56,371 bases of DNA from Buchananella hordeovulneris (GTDB lineage Bacteria; Actinomycetota; Actinomycetes; Actinomycetales; Actinomycetaceae). Under the pieces are notes generated by a model. That model did not search any database. It was not told the DNA's origin and was given only the letters and a program-made list of their open reading frames with translations. The DNA lies in NCBI RefSeq assembly GCF_001907235.1, contig NZ_MQVS01000014.1, positions 1-56,371 of the forward strand, read 5' to 3'. The position numbers were made by a program, and so were the translations under genes. This document shows, piece by piece, positions 34,731 to 43,328 of this stretch; the first letter of the stretch is position 1, and each line of letters begins with the position of its first letter.

Positions 34731-36722
34731 TCACCAGGTCAGGGGCGAGCCTTCCCGAATTAACACGGGGATGCGTTCCAGCGGGGCTGGCACGCGGACG
34801 GTGGCGCCACCGTCGTACATCTGCCCGGTGGCGGGGTCGCGCCAGCGCGCCCCCGCAGGTAGGTAGACGTCGAGCTCGGTGATGCCGGGCGCGAGCACGG
34901 GGCAAACCAAAAGGTCAGCCCCGAGGAGGAACTGTTGGGGGTGTTCCCAGGCCGCCGGATCGGCGGGGAATTCCAGAAAGAGGGCACGCATCGGCGGAAT
35001 GCCGGTGCGGGCGGCCTCCGCCATGACCTGGTGCAGGTACGGGCGGAGTTTTTCGCGCAAATGCAGGTAGGTGGCGGCGATGTCGTAGGCCACCGGCCCA
35101 TAGGACCACACCTCGTTGGCCCCGCCGGGGGCCACCCCGCCGACCTGTTCGCGCGGTTCGCGGTGTCCGTGCAGGCGGAACAACGGGCAAAAGGCGCCGA
35201 ATTGAAACCAGCGAATGAAGAGCTCTTGGTAGGCGGGGTCGGTGGGGTCGCCGCCGTGGAAGCCGCCGATGTCGCTAGTCCACCAGGCAATACCCGCGAT
35301 AGCGATCGACTGCCCGGCGGTGACCTGGGCGGATAGGGCCTGCCAGGTGGGGGCGATGTCGCCCGACCAGACGGCGGCACCGTAGCGGGCCTGGCCCGCC
35401 CAGGCTGAGCGACACAGCAGCACCGTGCTGGGGGTGCCCGCCGCCGCCAGTCCCGCCGCAAAAAAGCGCGCGTTGTCGCGGGGGAAGGTGTTGGCCACCT
35501 GCCAACCGGTGCCGGTGAAGAAGCGCAGGTTACCGGGATGGCCAGGATTGAGCTCGGGCTCGCAGGCATCGAGCCAGAACACCCGCACCCCCAGGTCGTG
35601 GTAGCCCTGCTTGATCTTGTCCCAGATGTAGGCCTGCGTGCGCGGGTTGGTGGGATCGTAGAACGCTACCGGCAGGGCGGTGGGCATGCCTTTGTCTTTA
35701 AAGGTCTGGTGGAACTCAACGCCCTGGTGGGTGCCGACCAGCAGCCCGGCATCACGCATCTGCAGGTAGTTGGCGGACAAGGGGGAGACGGTCGGCCAGA
35801 CACTGACCATGAGCTGCACTCCCAGCTCGTCCAGTTCGGCGAGCATGGCGCGCGGATCGGGGTACTCCGCTGGGTCGAACTGGTAGTCCCCCATGGCGGG
35901 CCAATGGAGAAAATCGGAGACAATAACCGCCAGCGGCAGGCCTCGGCGGCGGTATTCGCGCGCCACCTCCAATAGTTCCGCCTGGCTGGTGTAGCGCAGC
36001 CGGGACTGCCAGAAGCCGCTGGCCCACGCGGGCAGCTCCGGAGGGCGACCAACGGCGGCGGCGTAGGCGGCCAGAATGTCTTTGGGCTCATCGCCGACGG
36101 TCAGCCAGTAGTCGATAACGTCAGTGCCGTGGCCGACCCACCGGGTGCGGGTGGCCCCGAATTCGACGCGTCCGACGGCCGGGTTATTCCAGAGCAGCCC
36201 GTAGCCGCGGCTAGACAGCACGAAGGGGATGGAGACCTCGCCGTTGCGCTGCACGAGGTCCAACACGGCACCCTTGTGGTCCAGCAGGCCGTGGCTGTAT
36301 TGGCCGAGGCCGAATAGCCGCTCGTCGGGGTAGGCGGCGAAGGTCTGGTGCACCTCGCTGCCCTCGCCTGCGGGATAGACGCCGTGGGGCCCCGGCCACC
36401 AGAAGTGTTCGGGTTCTTCCCGTAGCACCTCTTGCCCTCGGTGGGCGAAACTGAGGAGCAGGTAGCCGTTGCCCGCGCCCGGCGTCCACGCGGCGTGCAC
36501 CGTCAAGTGCCCTACCTGCAGCGTGGCGGTGGTCTCAGCCAGGGTGAGTGAGACGTCGGCAGATGGCTGGGGCCGAGCCAGCAAGGCACCGTGGTCAGGG
36601 CGGGGGGCGGCATCGGGCACAACACGCACCCGCACCGCCTGCTGTCCCCACGCCTCAACGCTCAGCACCGCGTGGCGATCGTGGACTTGAAATCCTGTCC
36701 CATCCTGGATGGCAGTGAACAT
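34731..36722 (-). CDS. Glycoside hydrolase family 31 (alpha-glucosidase/alpha-xylosidase)
   Basis: The 663-residue enzyme has an N-terminal beta-sandwich (to about 225), a TIM barrel and C-terminal beta domains. The GH31 nucleophile is likely D385 in VFWLDACEPE and the acid/base D455 in VWSGDI; RLHGHREPRE also fits the family. There is no signal peptide, so it works in the cytosol on sugar imported by the downstream ABC genes. ATG 36722 is chosen, with GGGGAG just upstream; the 21 codons above it overlap the operator palindrome. Exact bond specificity is not known. Confidence 0.93.
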   Translation of the reverse strand: MFTAIQDGTGFQVHDRHAVLSVEAWGQQAVRVRVVPDAAPRPDHGALLARPQPSADVSLTLAETTATLQVGHLTVHAAWTPGAGNGYLLLSFAHRGQEVLREEPEHFWWPGPHGVYPAGEGSEVHQTFAAYPDERLFGLGQYSHGLLDHKGAVLDLVQRNGEVSIPFVLSSRGYGLLWNNPAVGRVEFGATRTRWVGHGTDVIDYWLTVGDEPKDILAAYAAAVGRPPELPAWASGFWQSRLRYTSQAELLEVAREYRRRGLPLAVIVSDFLHWPAMGDYQFDPAEYPDPRAMLAELDELGVQLMVSVWPTVSPLSANYLQMRDAGLLVGTHQGVEFHQTFKDKGMPTALPVAFYDPTNPRTQAYIWDKIKQGYHDLGVRVFWLDACEPELNPGHPGNLRFFTGTGWQVANTFPRDNARFFAAGLAAAGTPSTVLLCRSAWAGQARYGAAVWSGDIAPTWQALSAQVTAGQSIAIAGIAWWTSDIGGFHGGDPTDPAYQELFIRWFQFGAFCPLFRLHGHREPREQVGGVAPGGANEVWSYGPVAYDIAATYLHLREKLRPYLHQVMAEAARTGIPPMRALFLEFPADPAAWEHPQQFLLGADLLVCPVLAPGITELDVYLPAGARWRDPATGQMYDGGATVRVPAPLERIPVLIREGSPLTW

Positions 36723-36745
36723 TGCTCCCCGGGCTCCCCCGCTTA

Positions 36746-36759
36746 CGCATACGTATGCG
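36746..36759. promoter_or_regulatory. LacI-type operator palindrome upstream of GH31 gene
   Basis: A perfect 14-base palindrome CGCATACGTATGCG with a central CG, extended by TT/AA at both sides (36743-36762), lies 23 bases before the GH31 start. LacI/GalR regulators favour such sites, and a LacI-type gene is divergent. The half-site CATACGT recurs at 36818-36824 over the predicted -10 box. Confidence 0.75.
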
Positions 36760-36775
36760 CAACCGGAAAAATAAA

Positions 36776-36797
36776 GAAGGGTCATCGCCGACCCTTC
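36776..36797 (-). terminator. Terminator-like hairpin in the leader of the sugar operon
   Basis: On the minus strand GAAGGGTC pairs perfectly with GACCCTTC over a six-base loop and is followed directly by TTTATTTTT, the form of an intrinsic terminator. It lies between the predicted promoter and the GH31 start, where no gene ends on the minus strand, so it may attenuate the operon. Confidence 0.65.
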
Positions 36798-36820
36798 GAC
36801 AACATTGTGACGTGGACCAT

Positions 36821-36849
36821 ACGTTAAGGGACTGTGGGAGCAACGTCAA
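36821..36849 (-). promoter_or_regulatory. Predicted promoter of the GH31/ABC operon
   Basis: On the minus strand TTGACG (36849-36844) is followed after 17 bases by TAACGT (36826-36821), a fair sigma-70-type match. The CATACGT half-operator overlaps the -10, consistent with repression by the divergent LacI protein. The rest of the gap up to 37050 shows no gene; it must hold the lacI promoter. Confidence 0.55.
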
Positions 36850-37050
36850 CAAGTTGGACGCCACTGCGGGGCTAAGGGCCGCAGCGGGTGGCCGCGGCGG
36901 GCGCAGGAACGACTGGCCCCGCGGTGACGCGCCCTAACTGGCCATCCCTGGGCCACAGGCGACAAATAGCACCACTTAAGGCCCCTCCGTAGCCTTTTAG
37001 GGCGGCGCCTGCCCCCCAATCCCTGACCGCGCATGGCATCCTGGAGGGCG

Positions 37051-38070
37051 ATGAGCAGCCGCAAGCCGACCAGCCGCGACGTGGCCACCGCCGCCGGGGT
37101 ATCACAGACCACGGTGTCGTACGTCATGTCAGGCCGCCGCGCCGTCTCCCCCGCCACCCAGGAAAAGGTGCTGGCCGCCATGCAGCACCTCGGATACCGC
37201 CCCCACCGCGGTGCCCGCGCCCTGAAATCACAACGAACCCACATCCTCGGTGTCGTAGTGCCCTACCGGCTGGGGGCCGACGCCGCCGCCCAACACCACT
37301 TCCTGGTCTGCCTGGCCACGGCCGCCCGCCGCCACGACTACGACCTTCTCCTGCTGACCACCGACGAAGGCCGTGCCGGCCTACGCCGAGTAATCGACTC
37401 AGCCCTCTGCGACGGCCTGTTGATCATGGAGGTACTCACCGGCGATCCGCGGGTAGAGACCGTGCGCGCCAGCCACACCCCGGCCGTTTTCATCGGCCTG
37501 CCCGCGGCCAGTGCCCCCGGCGCCGACTCGCCCGTCACCGCCGTCGATGCCGACTACGTGGCCGCCGGACGACAAGCGGTGGACACCCTGACCCGGGCCG
37601 GACACGACCACCTCACTCTGGTGCTGCCCGATCACCCCAGCCTGGCCCACCTCAACTTCCTCGACCGCTTCGCGGCGGGCGCGACCGAGGCGGCCCGGCA
37701 ACAGGGAGTCGAGCTGCGCGAGGTGCGCTGCGGCGCCGACCTGGCGGCCACCCACGCCCACCTGGCCGAACTGGCCCCGGCCGCCGGGGCCGCCTTCATC
37801 CTCGGTCCGCTGGTGGGCGCCGACAACTGGTGCAACGCGCTGGACGCCGCGGGCCTGCCCCCTGGCCAGGCCACCTCGCTGATCGCCGCCGCCTGGGACC
37901 CGCCGCATAGCCACACACTGACCCGGCCGACCCACTTCGACATGCGTACCGCGGAGCTGGCGGAGCGAGCCGTGGAGCTGCTGGTCGCCCAACTGAGCCC
38001 CGCCCGCCCCGCCCCCGCCTGCGAGCTGCTCGCGCCTCGCCTGGTGGCGGGCAACAGCGTGCGGGGCTGA
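37051..38070 (+). CDS. LacI family transcriptional regulator
   Basis: The 339-residue product has a LacI helix-turn-helix (TSRDVATAAGVSQTTVSYVMSG), the hinge helix (ATQEKVLAAMQHLGYRPHRGARALKSQ) and a periplasmic-binding-like sensor domain. It is divergent from the GH31-ABC operon and is probably its local sugar-responsive repressor, binding the CGCATACGTATGCG palindrome. ATG 37051 with GGAGG just before it is preferred to ATG 37033. The stop lies inside a terminator hairpin. Confidence 0.93.
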   Translation: MSSRKPTSRDVATAAGVSQTTVSYVMSGRRAVSPATQEKVLAAMQHLGYRPHRGARALKSQRTHILGVVVPYRLGADAAAQHHFLVCLATAARRHDYDLLLLTTDEGRAGLRRVIDSALCDGLLIMEVLTGDPRVETVRASHTPAVFIGLPAASAPGADSPVTAVDADYVAAGRQAVDTLTRAGHDHLTLVLPDHPSLAHLNFLDRFAAGATEAARQQGVELREVRCGADLAATHAHLAELAPAAGAAFILGPLVGADNWCNALDAAGLPPGQATSLIAAAWDPPHSHTLTRPTHFDMRTAELAERAVELLVAQLSPARPAPACELLAPRLVAGNSVRG

Positions 38071-38092
38071 CCCGCAGGCAGGTCAGCCCCGC
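38061..38092. terminator. Bidirectional terminator overlapping the lacI stop
   Basis: A perfect 12-base stem GCGGGGCTGACC (38061-38072) pairs with 38081-38092 over an 8-base loop. The lacI TGA (38068-38070) is inside the left arm. The hairpin separates lacI from the convergent lipoprotein gene. Confidence 0.85.
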
Positions 38093-38102
38093 AACGCCCG
38101 GG

Positions 38103-39326
38103 CTAACGCAACAGGCCCAAGAGAATAGCGTTGGTGGGGTAGGCGGCACAGAGCTCCTCCACCTGCACCCGGAAGCCACGGGCCTCGTCCTCGGAGGCGA
38201 AGGTCGGGCGCAGCAAGGCAAACAGTCCGTCCCGCTCCGCGGCGGTGAACTTCGAGAACGTCTCGCACCCGACCTGGCCGACATTGCTCTGCGTCACCTC
38301 AGCCGCGGACTGCGGCCACAGCGAGTAGGACAGGGACAGGTGCACCGCCAACGACACGTCGTCGCCCGGCTGCCCCAACACGTGGCAGTAGCCCTTGATC
38401 GCGTCCGCGATACTCTGCGGGGTGTAGTCCAGCTGAGAGGCCAGCTTCGGGGCAGCATCCCACAAAACCGTACCCGTCTCGTCCGCCAGCACCTGCTGGC
38501 AAGTCAGGCCCGCCCGCCAGTTGGCAGGCACCGGATACTTGAAGTAGGGCTCCAGCTGCGGGAAACGTTGCATAATCTGCGTCCCCGGGTCGACGCCCGG
38601 CTCCTTCGGGGTGAGCAGGCCGATGAGGATGCCGTTGGTGGGGAAGACCGAGCACATGTCCTCCGCGTGGCTGCGATACTCGGCGAACTCCGCCTCCGAA
38701 CCGTAGGCGGGCCGCAGCATGGCAAACAGTCCGTCCTTCTCGGCAGCGGGCAAATCGATGAAGCTCCGGCACCCGACCTGGGCGACGTTGTCGGGCGTGA
38801 TCGGCACCTGCCCGTGCGGATCCAGCGCATAGCCGTTGGCCAGGAACAAGGCCAGAGAGACGTCGTCACTCCCCTGCCCGACCGTCGCGCAATAACCCCG
38901 GACCTGTTCGAACACGTCGTCACCGTTCAGACCCGTTTCCTTCACGATACGGCCCGTGTGCTCGCGCAACAGCTTGCCCGTCGGATCCGACAGCGCCTGC
39001 CCGCACGTTAGCCCCGCTCGCCAATCAGCCGCCAACGGCACCTCGAAGTACTGCGTCAGGTTCGGGAAATGCTCCTCCACTCCCGGCACCGACTCCACCT
39101 CTGCCAGCAAGGGAGCATCCCCCTCGTGGTCCTGCTTGGCGTCCGGCACCGAGACCTCCTCCGCCAGCAAGGGGGCATCCCCGCCGCTGGCTTCCTGCCC
39201 GGACACGCCCGTCGCCGAGTCGGTCGTCGGCGTCTGCCCGGCGGGGGCAAAACCCATCTTCTCATCACAGGCCGAGAGCGTGAGCGCGAGCCCCGCCGCC
39301 GCGGCCCAGGCAACTAGTTTGCGCAT
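38103..39326 (-). CDS. Lipoprotein with four two-cysteine modules in two exact repeats
   Basis: The 407-residue precursor has a signal peptide and lipobox LSAC (Cys 20), a stalk with GDAPLLAE twice (49-56, 69-76), then two ~150-residue repeats. Cysteines fall at 108, 146, 186, 225 and again exactly 168 residues later at 276, 314, 354, 393. Each Cys pair is 38 or 39 residues apart and starts with motifs such as LTC(G/Q)Q or VGC(R/E)(S/T)F, with DGLFA(M/L)LRP between. It thus has four helical disulfide modules, which resemble the domains of the 29805-31538 genes and, loosely, HdeA. RBS AGGAAGG precedes ATG 39326. Function is unknown. Confidence 0.82.
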   Translation of the reverse strand: MRKLVAWAAAAGLALTLSACDEKMGFAPAGQTPTTDSATGVSGQEASGGDAPLLAEEVSVPDAKQDHEGDAPLLAEVESVPGVEEHFPNLTQYFEVPLAADWRAGLTCGQALSDPTGKLLREHTGRIVKETGLNGDDVFEQVRGYCATVGQGSDDVSLALFLANGYALDPHGQVPITPDNVAQVGCRSFIDLPAAEKDGLFAMLRPAYGSEAEFAEYRSHAEDMCSVFPTNGILIGLLTPKEPGVDPGTQIMQRFPQLEPYFKYPVPANWRAGLTCQQVLADETGTVLWDAAPKLASQLDYTPQSIADAIKGYCHVLGQPGDDVSLAVHLSLSYSLWPQSAAEVTQSNVGQVGCETFSKFTAAERDGLFALLRPTFASEDEARGFRVQVEELCAAYPTNAILLGLLR

Positions 39327-39589
39327 GATGCACCTTCCTCTCCTTGTCCCATTCGGTAAATGGGATCGGCTACCGCGCCCCGGCCCGCCCGAGACACGTC
39401 CACCGACACTTCCAGTGTGACCTACATCGCTCTTAACCGCGTCCACCTTTCGGCCATAAGCGCGGAGAGCCACCTCCGCCCGCCGCCTGACCCGCCTACC
39501 CCCACGGTCGCTGTCGCAAGTCGGCGACATCCGCCCGCAAGCGCACCGCTACCGCTAAGGTTGCCGCCACACACCATAGAAAGGACCCC

Positions 39590-40657
39590 ATGCAGGCAGT
39601 CTCGTCCCTCACGCCCCGCGAGCTAACCGACTTTCTCCTCAACGTCGCCACCGCCCGGCCCGTGTTCATTTGGGGGCCGCCGGGAATCGGCAAGTCCGCA
39701 CTCGTCGAGCAGTTCGCCACCAGCGTGGGGTTGGAGTGCGTGTCCCTGCTCGGCAGCCAGCTGGCCCCGGAGGACCTCATGGGGGTGCCGCAGATCAAGG
39801 ACGGAGTCACCCGCTTCTTCCCGCCCGCCCTCATCGCCCGCGACGAGCCCTACTGCCTCTTCCTCGATGAGCTCAACGCCTGCAGCCAGGACGTCCAAAA
39901 GGCGTTCTACAGCCTCATCAACGACCGGCGGGTGGGCGAATACGAGCTGCCGGCGGGCAGCGTCGTCATCGGGGCAGGCAACCGGGCGCATGACTCGGCG
40001 ATCGTCAAGCAGATGTCGTCGGCCCTCCTGAACCGGATGGTGCACGTGCACCTGCGCGTCTCGACCAGCCAATGGTTGCAGTGGGCCAGCGCCACCGGAT
40101 TGCATCCCCTCGTGATCGAGTACGTCACCCAGCGTCCCGACCACCTATGGAGCAAACCACCCCGGCACGAGGAACCGTTCTCCACTCCCCGGGCCTGGCA
40201 CATGGTCAGCGACGCCCTGCAGTCGTTCGGCGCCACCACGCCGCCCGCGATGGTGGAGGCCGTGGCCTCCGGCTGCCTCACCCCGCAGCACGCCGCCCAA
40301 TTCAAGGCCTTCGCCAAGCTCGTCGACGACCGCCATCTGCTGGACCGCATCATCAAGGGCGAGGCCCGCTGGCCGCACGCCCTGGAAGACCGTGACGTGT
40401 TGTATTTCCTGGCCCAGGCGTTCCGGGCCCGGCTCATCAAAACCCTCCCCGCGGAAAAGAAACTGGCGGTCGGCGAGACGCAAGCCTTTATCCATACCGC
40501 CAAGGCCATGCTGAAGGACCTGGCGCAGATCAGCGTGGAAATGGCGCAAGTGGTGGTAAACGAGGAGACGGACTCGCAGCTGCCCGCCTGGTTCCTGATC
40601 GAGGTGGTGCGCGACCTGCCGCGGCTGCTGTCGCGGGAGAAAGACAAGCAGGCGTGA
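39590..40657 (+). CDS. MoxR-like AAA+ ATPase
   Basis: The 355-residue product has Walker A GPPGIGKS (29-36), Walker B CLFLDELNA (D92, E93), a sensor-1 region VVIGAGNRAHD and an Arg-finger helix (SSALLNRMVHVHL), in the AAA_5/MoxR style. MoxR ATPases act with vWA proteins in assembly of metal enzymes or complexes and in stress or conflict systems. Its stop overlaps the GTG of the next gene (GTGA), so the two form a fixed pair. Confidence 0.92.
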   Translation: MQAVSSLTPRELTDFLLNVATARPVFIWGPPGIGKSALVEQFATSVGLECVSLLGSQLAPEDLMGVPQIKDGVTRFFPPALIARDEPYCLFLDELNACSQDVQKAFYSLINDRRVGEYELPAGSVVIGAGNRAHDSAIVKQMSSALLNRMVHVHLRVSTSQWLQWASATGLHPLVIEYVTQRPDHLWSKPPRHEEPFSTPRAWHMVSDALQSFGATTPPAMVEAVASGCLTPQHAAQFKAFAKLVDDRHLLDRIIKGEARWPHALEDRDVLYFLAQAFRARLIKTLPAEKKLAVGETQAFIHTAKAMLKDLAQISVEMAQVVVNEETDSQLPAWFLIEVVRDLPRLLSREKDKQA

Positions 40658-42483
40658 GCAGAACGGGACGCGGCCGGTCAGGCAACAAGGTCTCCCCCGC
40701 GACCGCCGCGTTCGAGGCCGGGGTGGAGGGCCTACGACGCCACCCCATTTTCCGGCGCTTGGAGCGCGAGGCCGGGTGGGTACGCCGAGAGAGTGCGTAT
40801 ACCCCGCCCCAGGGCTGGGTCCGGGTGCTGAAAGACTTCGAGTATTTCTACGTGCATCCCACCCGGCGGGAGGAGGCGACACACTGGACCTACCTGCTGG
40901 CGCGCGCCCTGCTGTCGCAGTGCCTGGACCTGTGGGAGAAAGACCGGGGCGAGTGGAGCGCGTGGAGCTCCGCGGTGGACGTCACCACCGCGCAGATGGC
41001 CCAAGGCCTGCGGGTGGGCACGCCCCCACCGAGCATGACGCTGCCCGATAGCTTGCCGCAGTGGGACACCGACCGCTGGTATCGGGAGTTCGTGGAGCAC
41101 GGGGTGCCCGAGTGGGCCTACGCCCTGAGCCTGGCCGGGCCCGGCGAAGACACCCTGGAGCATCCCAGCGCTTGGACCGAGCGGCACATGTGGGATACCT
41201 GGCCGGAGATTTTCGCCGCCGCGGTTGCCAGCTCGGTGCGGGAAGCCGTCGAGGCGGCGGCCGGGGCGCACGGCGGACGGGTCGCCCAGCCCGGGGTGGC
41301 CGAGCACAGCAAGCTGTCAACGTCGACGTGGCGGGCGCGCGACTGGTTCATCTCCTCCTTCCCGCTGCTCGGGTCGATGGTCGCGAGCTTCACGTTCATC
41401 GAGGACGCCGACATTTGCCGCCGCGAGCAGATCGAGGTCGCGGCCGTCGACGAGGAGCTACGCACCGTCTACCTAAACCCGATTCAGCAGCTGTCCGAAG
41501 AAAGCAAACGCTTCGTCATCGCCCACGAGGTGCTGCACGTGGCGCTGCGGCACATGCGGCGCTGCCAGGGCCGGGATCCCTATCTGTGGAACGTGGCCTG
41601 CGACTTCGTCATCAACGACTGGCTGCTGCAGATGGAGGTGGGGCAGCCGCCGCCGATCGGCATGCTGCACGATCCAGAGCTGCGGGACCTCAGCACGGAG
41701 GAGGTCTACGACCGGCTGGTCGGCGACCTGCGCCGCGCCCGCCGGCTGCGCACCCTGGCGGGCAGGCAGGGCGACATTCTGCGGCGCCGCATCGGTGGTG
41801 GGGCGGGGCCGTTTACCGACCTGGATGCCTTCTGCCGGGAGCAGCTCGGCAAGGGGCTGCTGCTCCACCAACAGCAGGGGCGCGGGCTCCTGCCCGTGGG
41901 GCTGCTGGAAGAAATCAACGCCCTATTGCAGCCGCCCATCCCGTGGGAAGTCGAGCTGGCCCACTGGTTCGATCACCATTTTCCGCCGATCGAGACGCGG
42001 CGCACATGGCTGCGCCTGTCGCGAAGACAGTCCGGCACTCCCGACATTCCACGGCCGCGCGTGATCGTGGACCCGGAGGTGCGGGACGGACGCACCTTCG
42101 GCGTCGTCCTGGACACCTCCGGGTCGATGGACCGCCGCAGCCTTGGGCGAGCCCTGGGGGCCATCGCCGCCTACGCCGAGGCAAAGGAAGTGGCGGCGGT
42201 GCGGCTGGTATGTTGCGACGCCGCCGCCTACGACCTGGGGTGGCTGCCCGCCAACGAGATCGCGGGCCGAGTGGAGCTGAAGGGGCGCGGCGGCACCATC
42301 CTGCAGCCCGGCATCGACCTGCTGGAGCGAGCCGCCGACTTCCCGAAGAACGGACCGGTGCTCATCATCACCGACGGCCTGTGCGACCAAGTCCAGGTGC
42401 GCCGCGACCACGCCTTTCTCCTGCCGCCCGGGGCCCGGCTGCCGTTCCCGCCGCGCGGCGAAGTATTCGAGATGCGCGACTAG
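40654..42483 (+). CDS. DUF2201 putative metallopeptidase with vWA-like domain
   Basis: The 609-residue product has an N-terminal helical part and a zinc-peptidase-like region with H291-E-V-L-H295 in IAHEVLHVALRHMRRC and a downstream NVACDFVIND. Its C-terminal vWA-like domain has a MIDAS motif D487-T-S-G-S-M and ITDGLCD. The order matches DUF2201_N then DUF2201. It starts with GTG 40654 inside the stop of the MoxR gene. Pairs of MoxR and vWA-metallopeptidase are known, but their substrate is not; cytosolic ATP-driven remodelling or proteolysis is a reasonable guess. Confidence 0.9.
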   Translation: MSRTGRGRSGNKVSPATAAFEAGVEGLRRHPIFRRLEREAGWVRRESAYTPPQGWVRVLKDFEYFYVHPTRREEATHWTYLLARALLSQCLDLWEKDRGEWSAWSSAVDVTTAQMAQGLRVGTPPPSMTLPDSLPQWDTDRWYREFVEHGVPEWAYALSLAGPGEDTLEHPSAWTERHMWDTWPEIFAAAVASSVREAVEAAAGAHGGRVAQPGVAEHSKLSTSTWRARDWFISSFPLLGSMVASFTFIEDADICRREQIEVAAVDEELRTVYLNPIQQLSEESKRFVIAHEVLHVALRHMRRCQGRDPYLWNVACDFVINDWLLQMEVGQPPPIGMLHDPELRDLSTEEVYDRLVGDLRRARRLRTLAGRQGDILRRRIGGGAGPFTDLDAFCREQLGKGLLLHQQQGRGLLPVGLLEEINALLQPPIPWEVELAHWFDHHFPPIETRRTWLRLSRRQSGTPDIPRPRVIVDPEVRDGRTFGVVLDTSGSMDRRSLGRALGAIAAYAEAKEVAAVRLVCCDAAAYDLGWLPANEIAGRVELKGRGGTILQPGIDLLERAADFPKNGPVLIITDGLCDQVQVRRDHAFLLPPGARLPFPPRGEVFEMRD

Positions 42484-42493
42484 GCAGGGGCCG

Positions 42494-42508
42494 GGCCGCC
42501 GGGCGGCC
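42494..42508. terminator. Short GC palindrome between convergent genes
   Basis: GGCCGCC-G-GGCGGCC lies in the 29-base gap between the metallopeptidase/vWA gene and the convergent membrane-protein gene. It is likely a weak bidirectional terminator; there is no T-run. Confidence 0.45.
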
Positions 42509-42512
42509 GCAC

Positions 42513-42944
42513 TTAGAGGAAAAAGCCAGAGATGACGATGGCAACGCCCGCCCCGATGCCGAGCCACTGCAGCGGGATAAAGAACACGCTGTGGGCCCGA
42601 CTTAGGGCTTTGCGAGCGTGCACCAGCTCAGCCTGGTAGGCCTCGTCGAGGCTGCCAGCTAGCTGGGCCGAGCCGTGCCCGGTAACCGTGCCGCCAGCGG
42701 CGTCGACCCCCAGTTGGGCCGCCTGCGCCACCTCGGCTCGGCGCCGCTGCGCGTACACCTCGGCCTTCGTGCGGGCGCGGTACACATTCAGGTACCAACC
42801 GAGGGCGTACGTAAAAGCGCCCGCCAGCAGCCCGCCGAGCACGCGGCCGACGGGCTGGTTCGGGTTGGTAAAAAGACTCACCAGCCCCATGCCGGCCGCA
42901 ACAGTGAAGAAGCCCAACAGGCCAAGTCCGCGAAAGATGATCAT
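42513..42944 (-). CDS. Small membrane protein, unknown
   Basis: The 143-residue product has two N-terminal hydrophobic segments (about 4-25 and 34-52), a charged helical middle (about 55-120, Arg/Ala/Glu-rich, probably coiled coil) and a C-terminal membrane segment (122-143) that ends the protein. I do not recognise the family. It is GC-rich like its upstream neighbours, so it is on the native side of the AT-rich island that begins ~150 bases upstream of its start. Confidence 0.7.
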   Translation of the reverse strand: MIIFRGLGLLGFFTVAAGMGLVSLFTNPNQPVGRVLGGLLAGAFTYALGWYLNVYRARTKAEVYAQRRRAEVAQAAQLGVDAAGGTVTGHGSAQLAGSLDEAYQAELVHARKALSRAHSVFFIPLQWLGIGAGVAIVISGFFL

Positions 42945-43328
42945 GGCCGCCAGCGTAACGGCCCGCGGGGAGGGGTGGTCCGGCTTCGCTCCACCGGAAT
43001 GCGAGTCTGGGTCACCGTTGCCACCTAGTAGGTGTCACAGACCGGCAGCGAGGCACCCGCCCTGCCTGGTCCTTCGCTCGCGGGTCCAACGACCAGGGAC
43101 AAGTTCACCGTCAGCTAGCACATTTGCAGGGGACTGATGACCAGGCTGGCACGCATATGGTTATCCACATTCCAGCCCAACAGTAAAGACAGTGAGAAAA
43201 ACACAGTAAAACACCGCCAAGTATGCCAAACATTTCGCCTAGGCGGCGTGTTAGCCCCCATCACCACAGGATACCACCCATCAGCCATACACCACCCCTA
43301 CACCATCAATTGAGCAAACTTCCAATCC
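42945..43328. other. Intergenic region at the left edge of the AT-rich island
   Basis: About 380 bases without a gene. Base composition changes from GC-rich to clearly AT-richer around 43130-43200. It contains a CGCCTAGGCG palindrome (about 43236-43245) within a longer imperfect ACACCGCC...GGCGGCGTGT stem, a possible terminator for the island operon. No integrase, tRNA end or att-like repeat is evident. Confidence 0.55.

Noticed and set aside
41061-42605. 514-codon frame inside the metallopeptidase/vWA gene
   Set aside because: It is an out-of-frame Arg/Gly/Ala-rich shadow of a gene with clear motifs.
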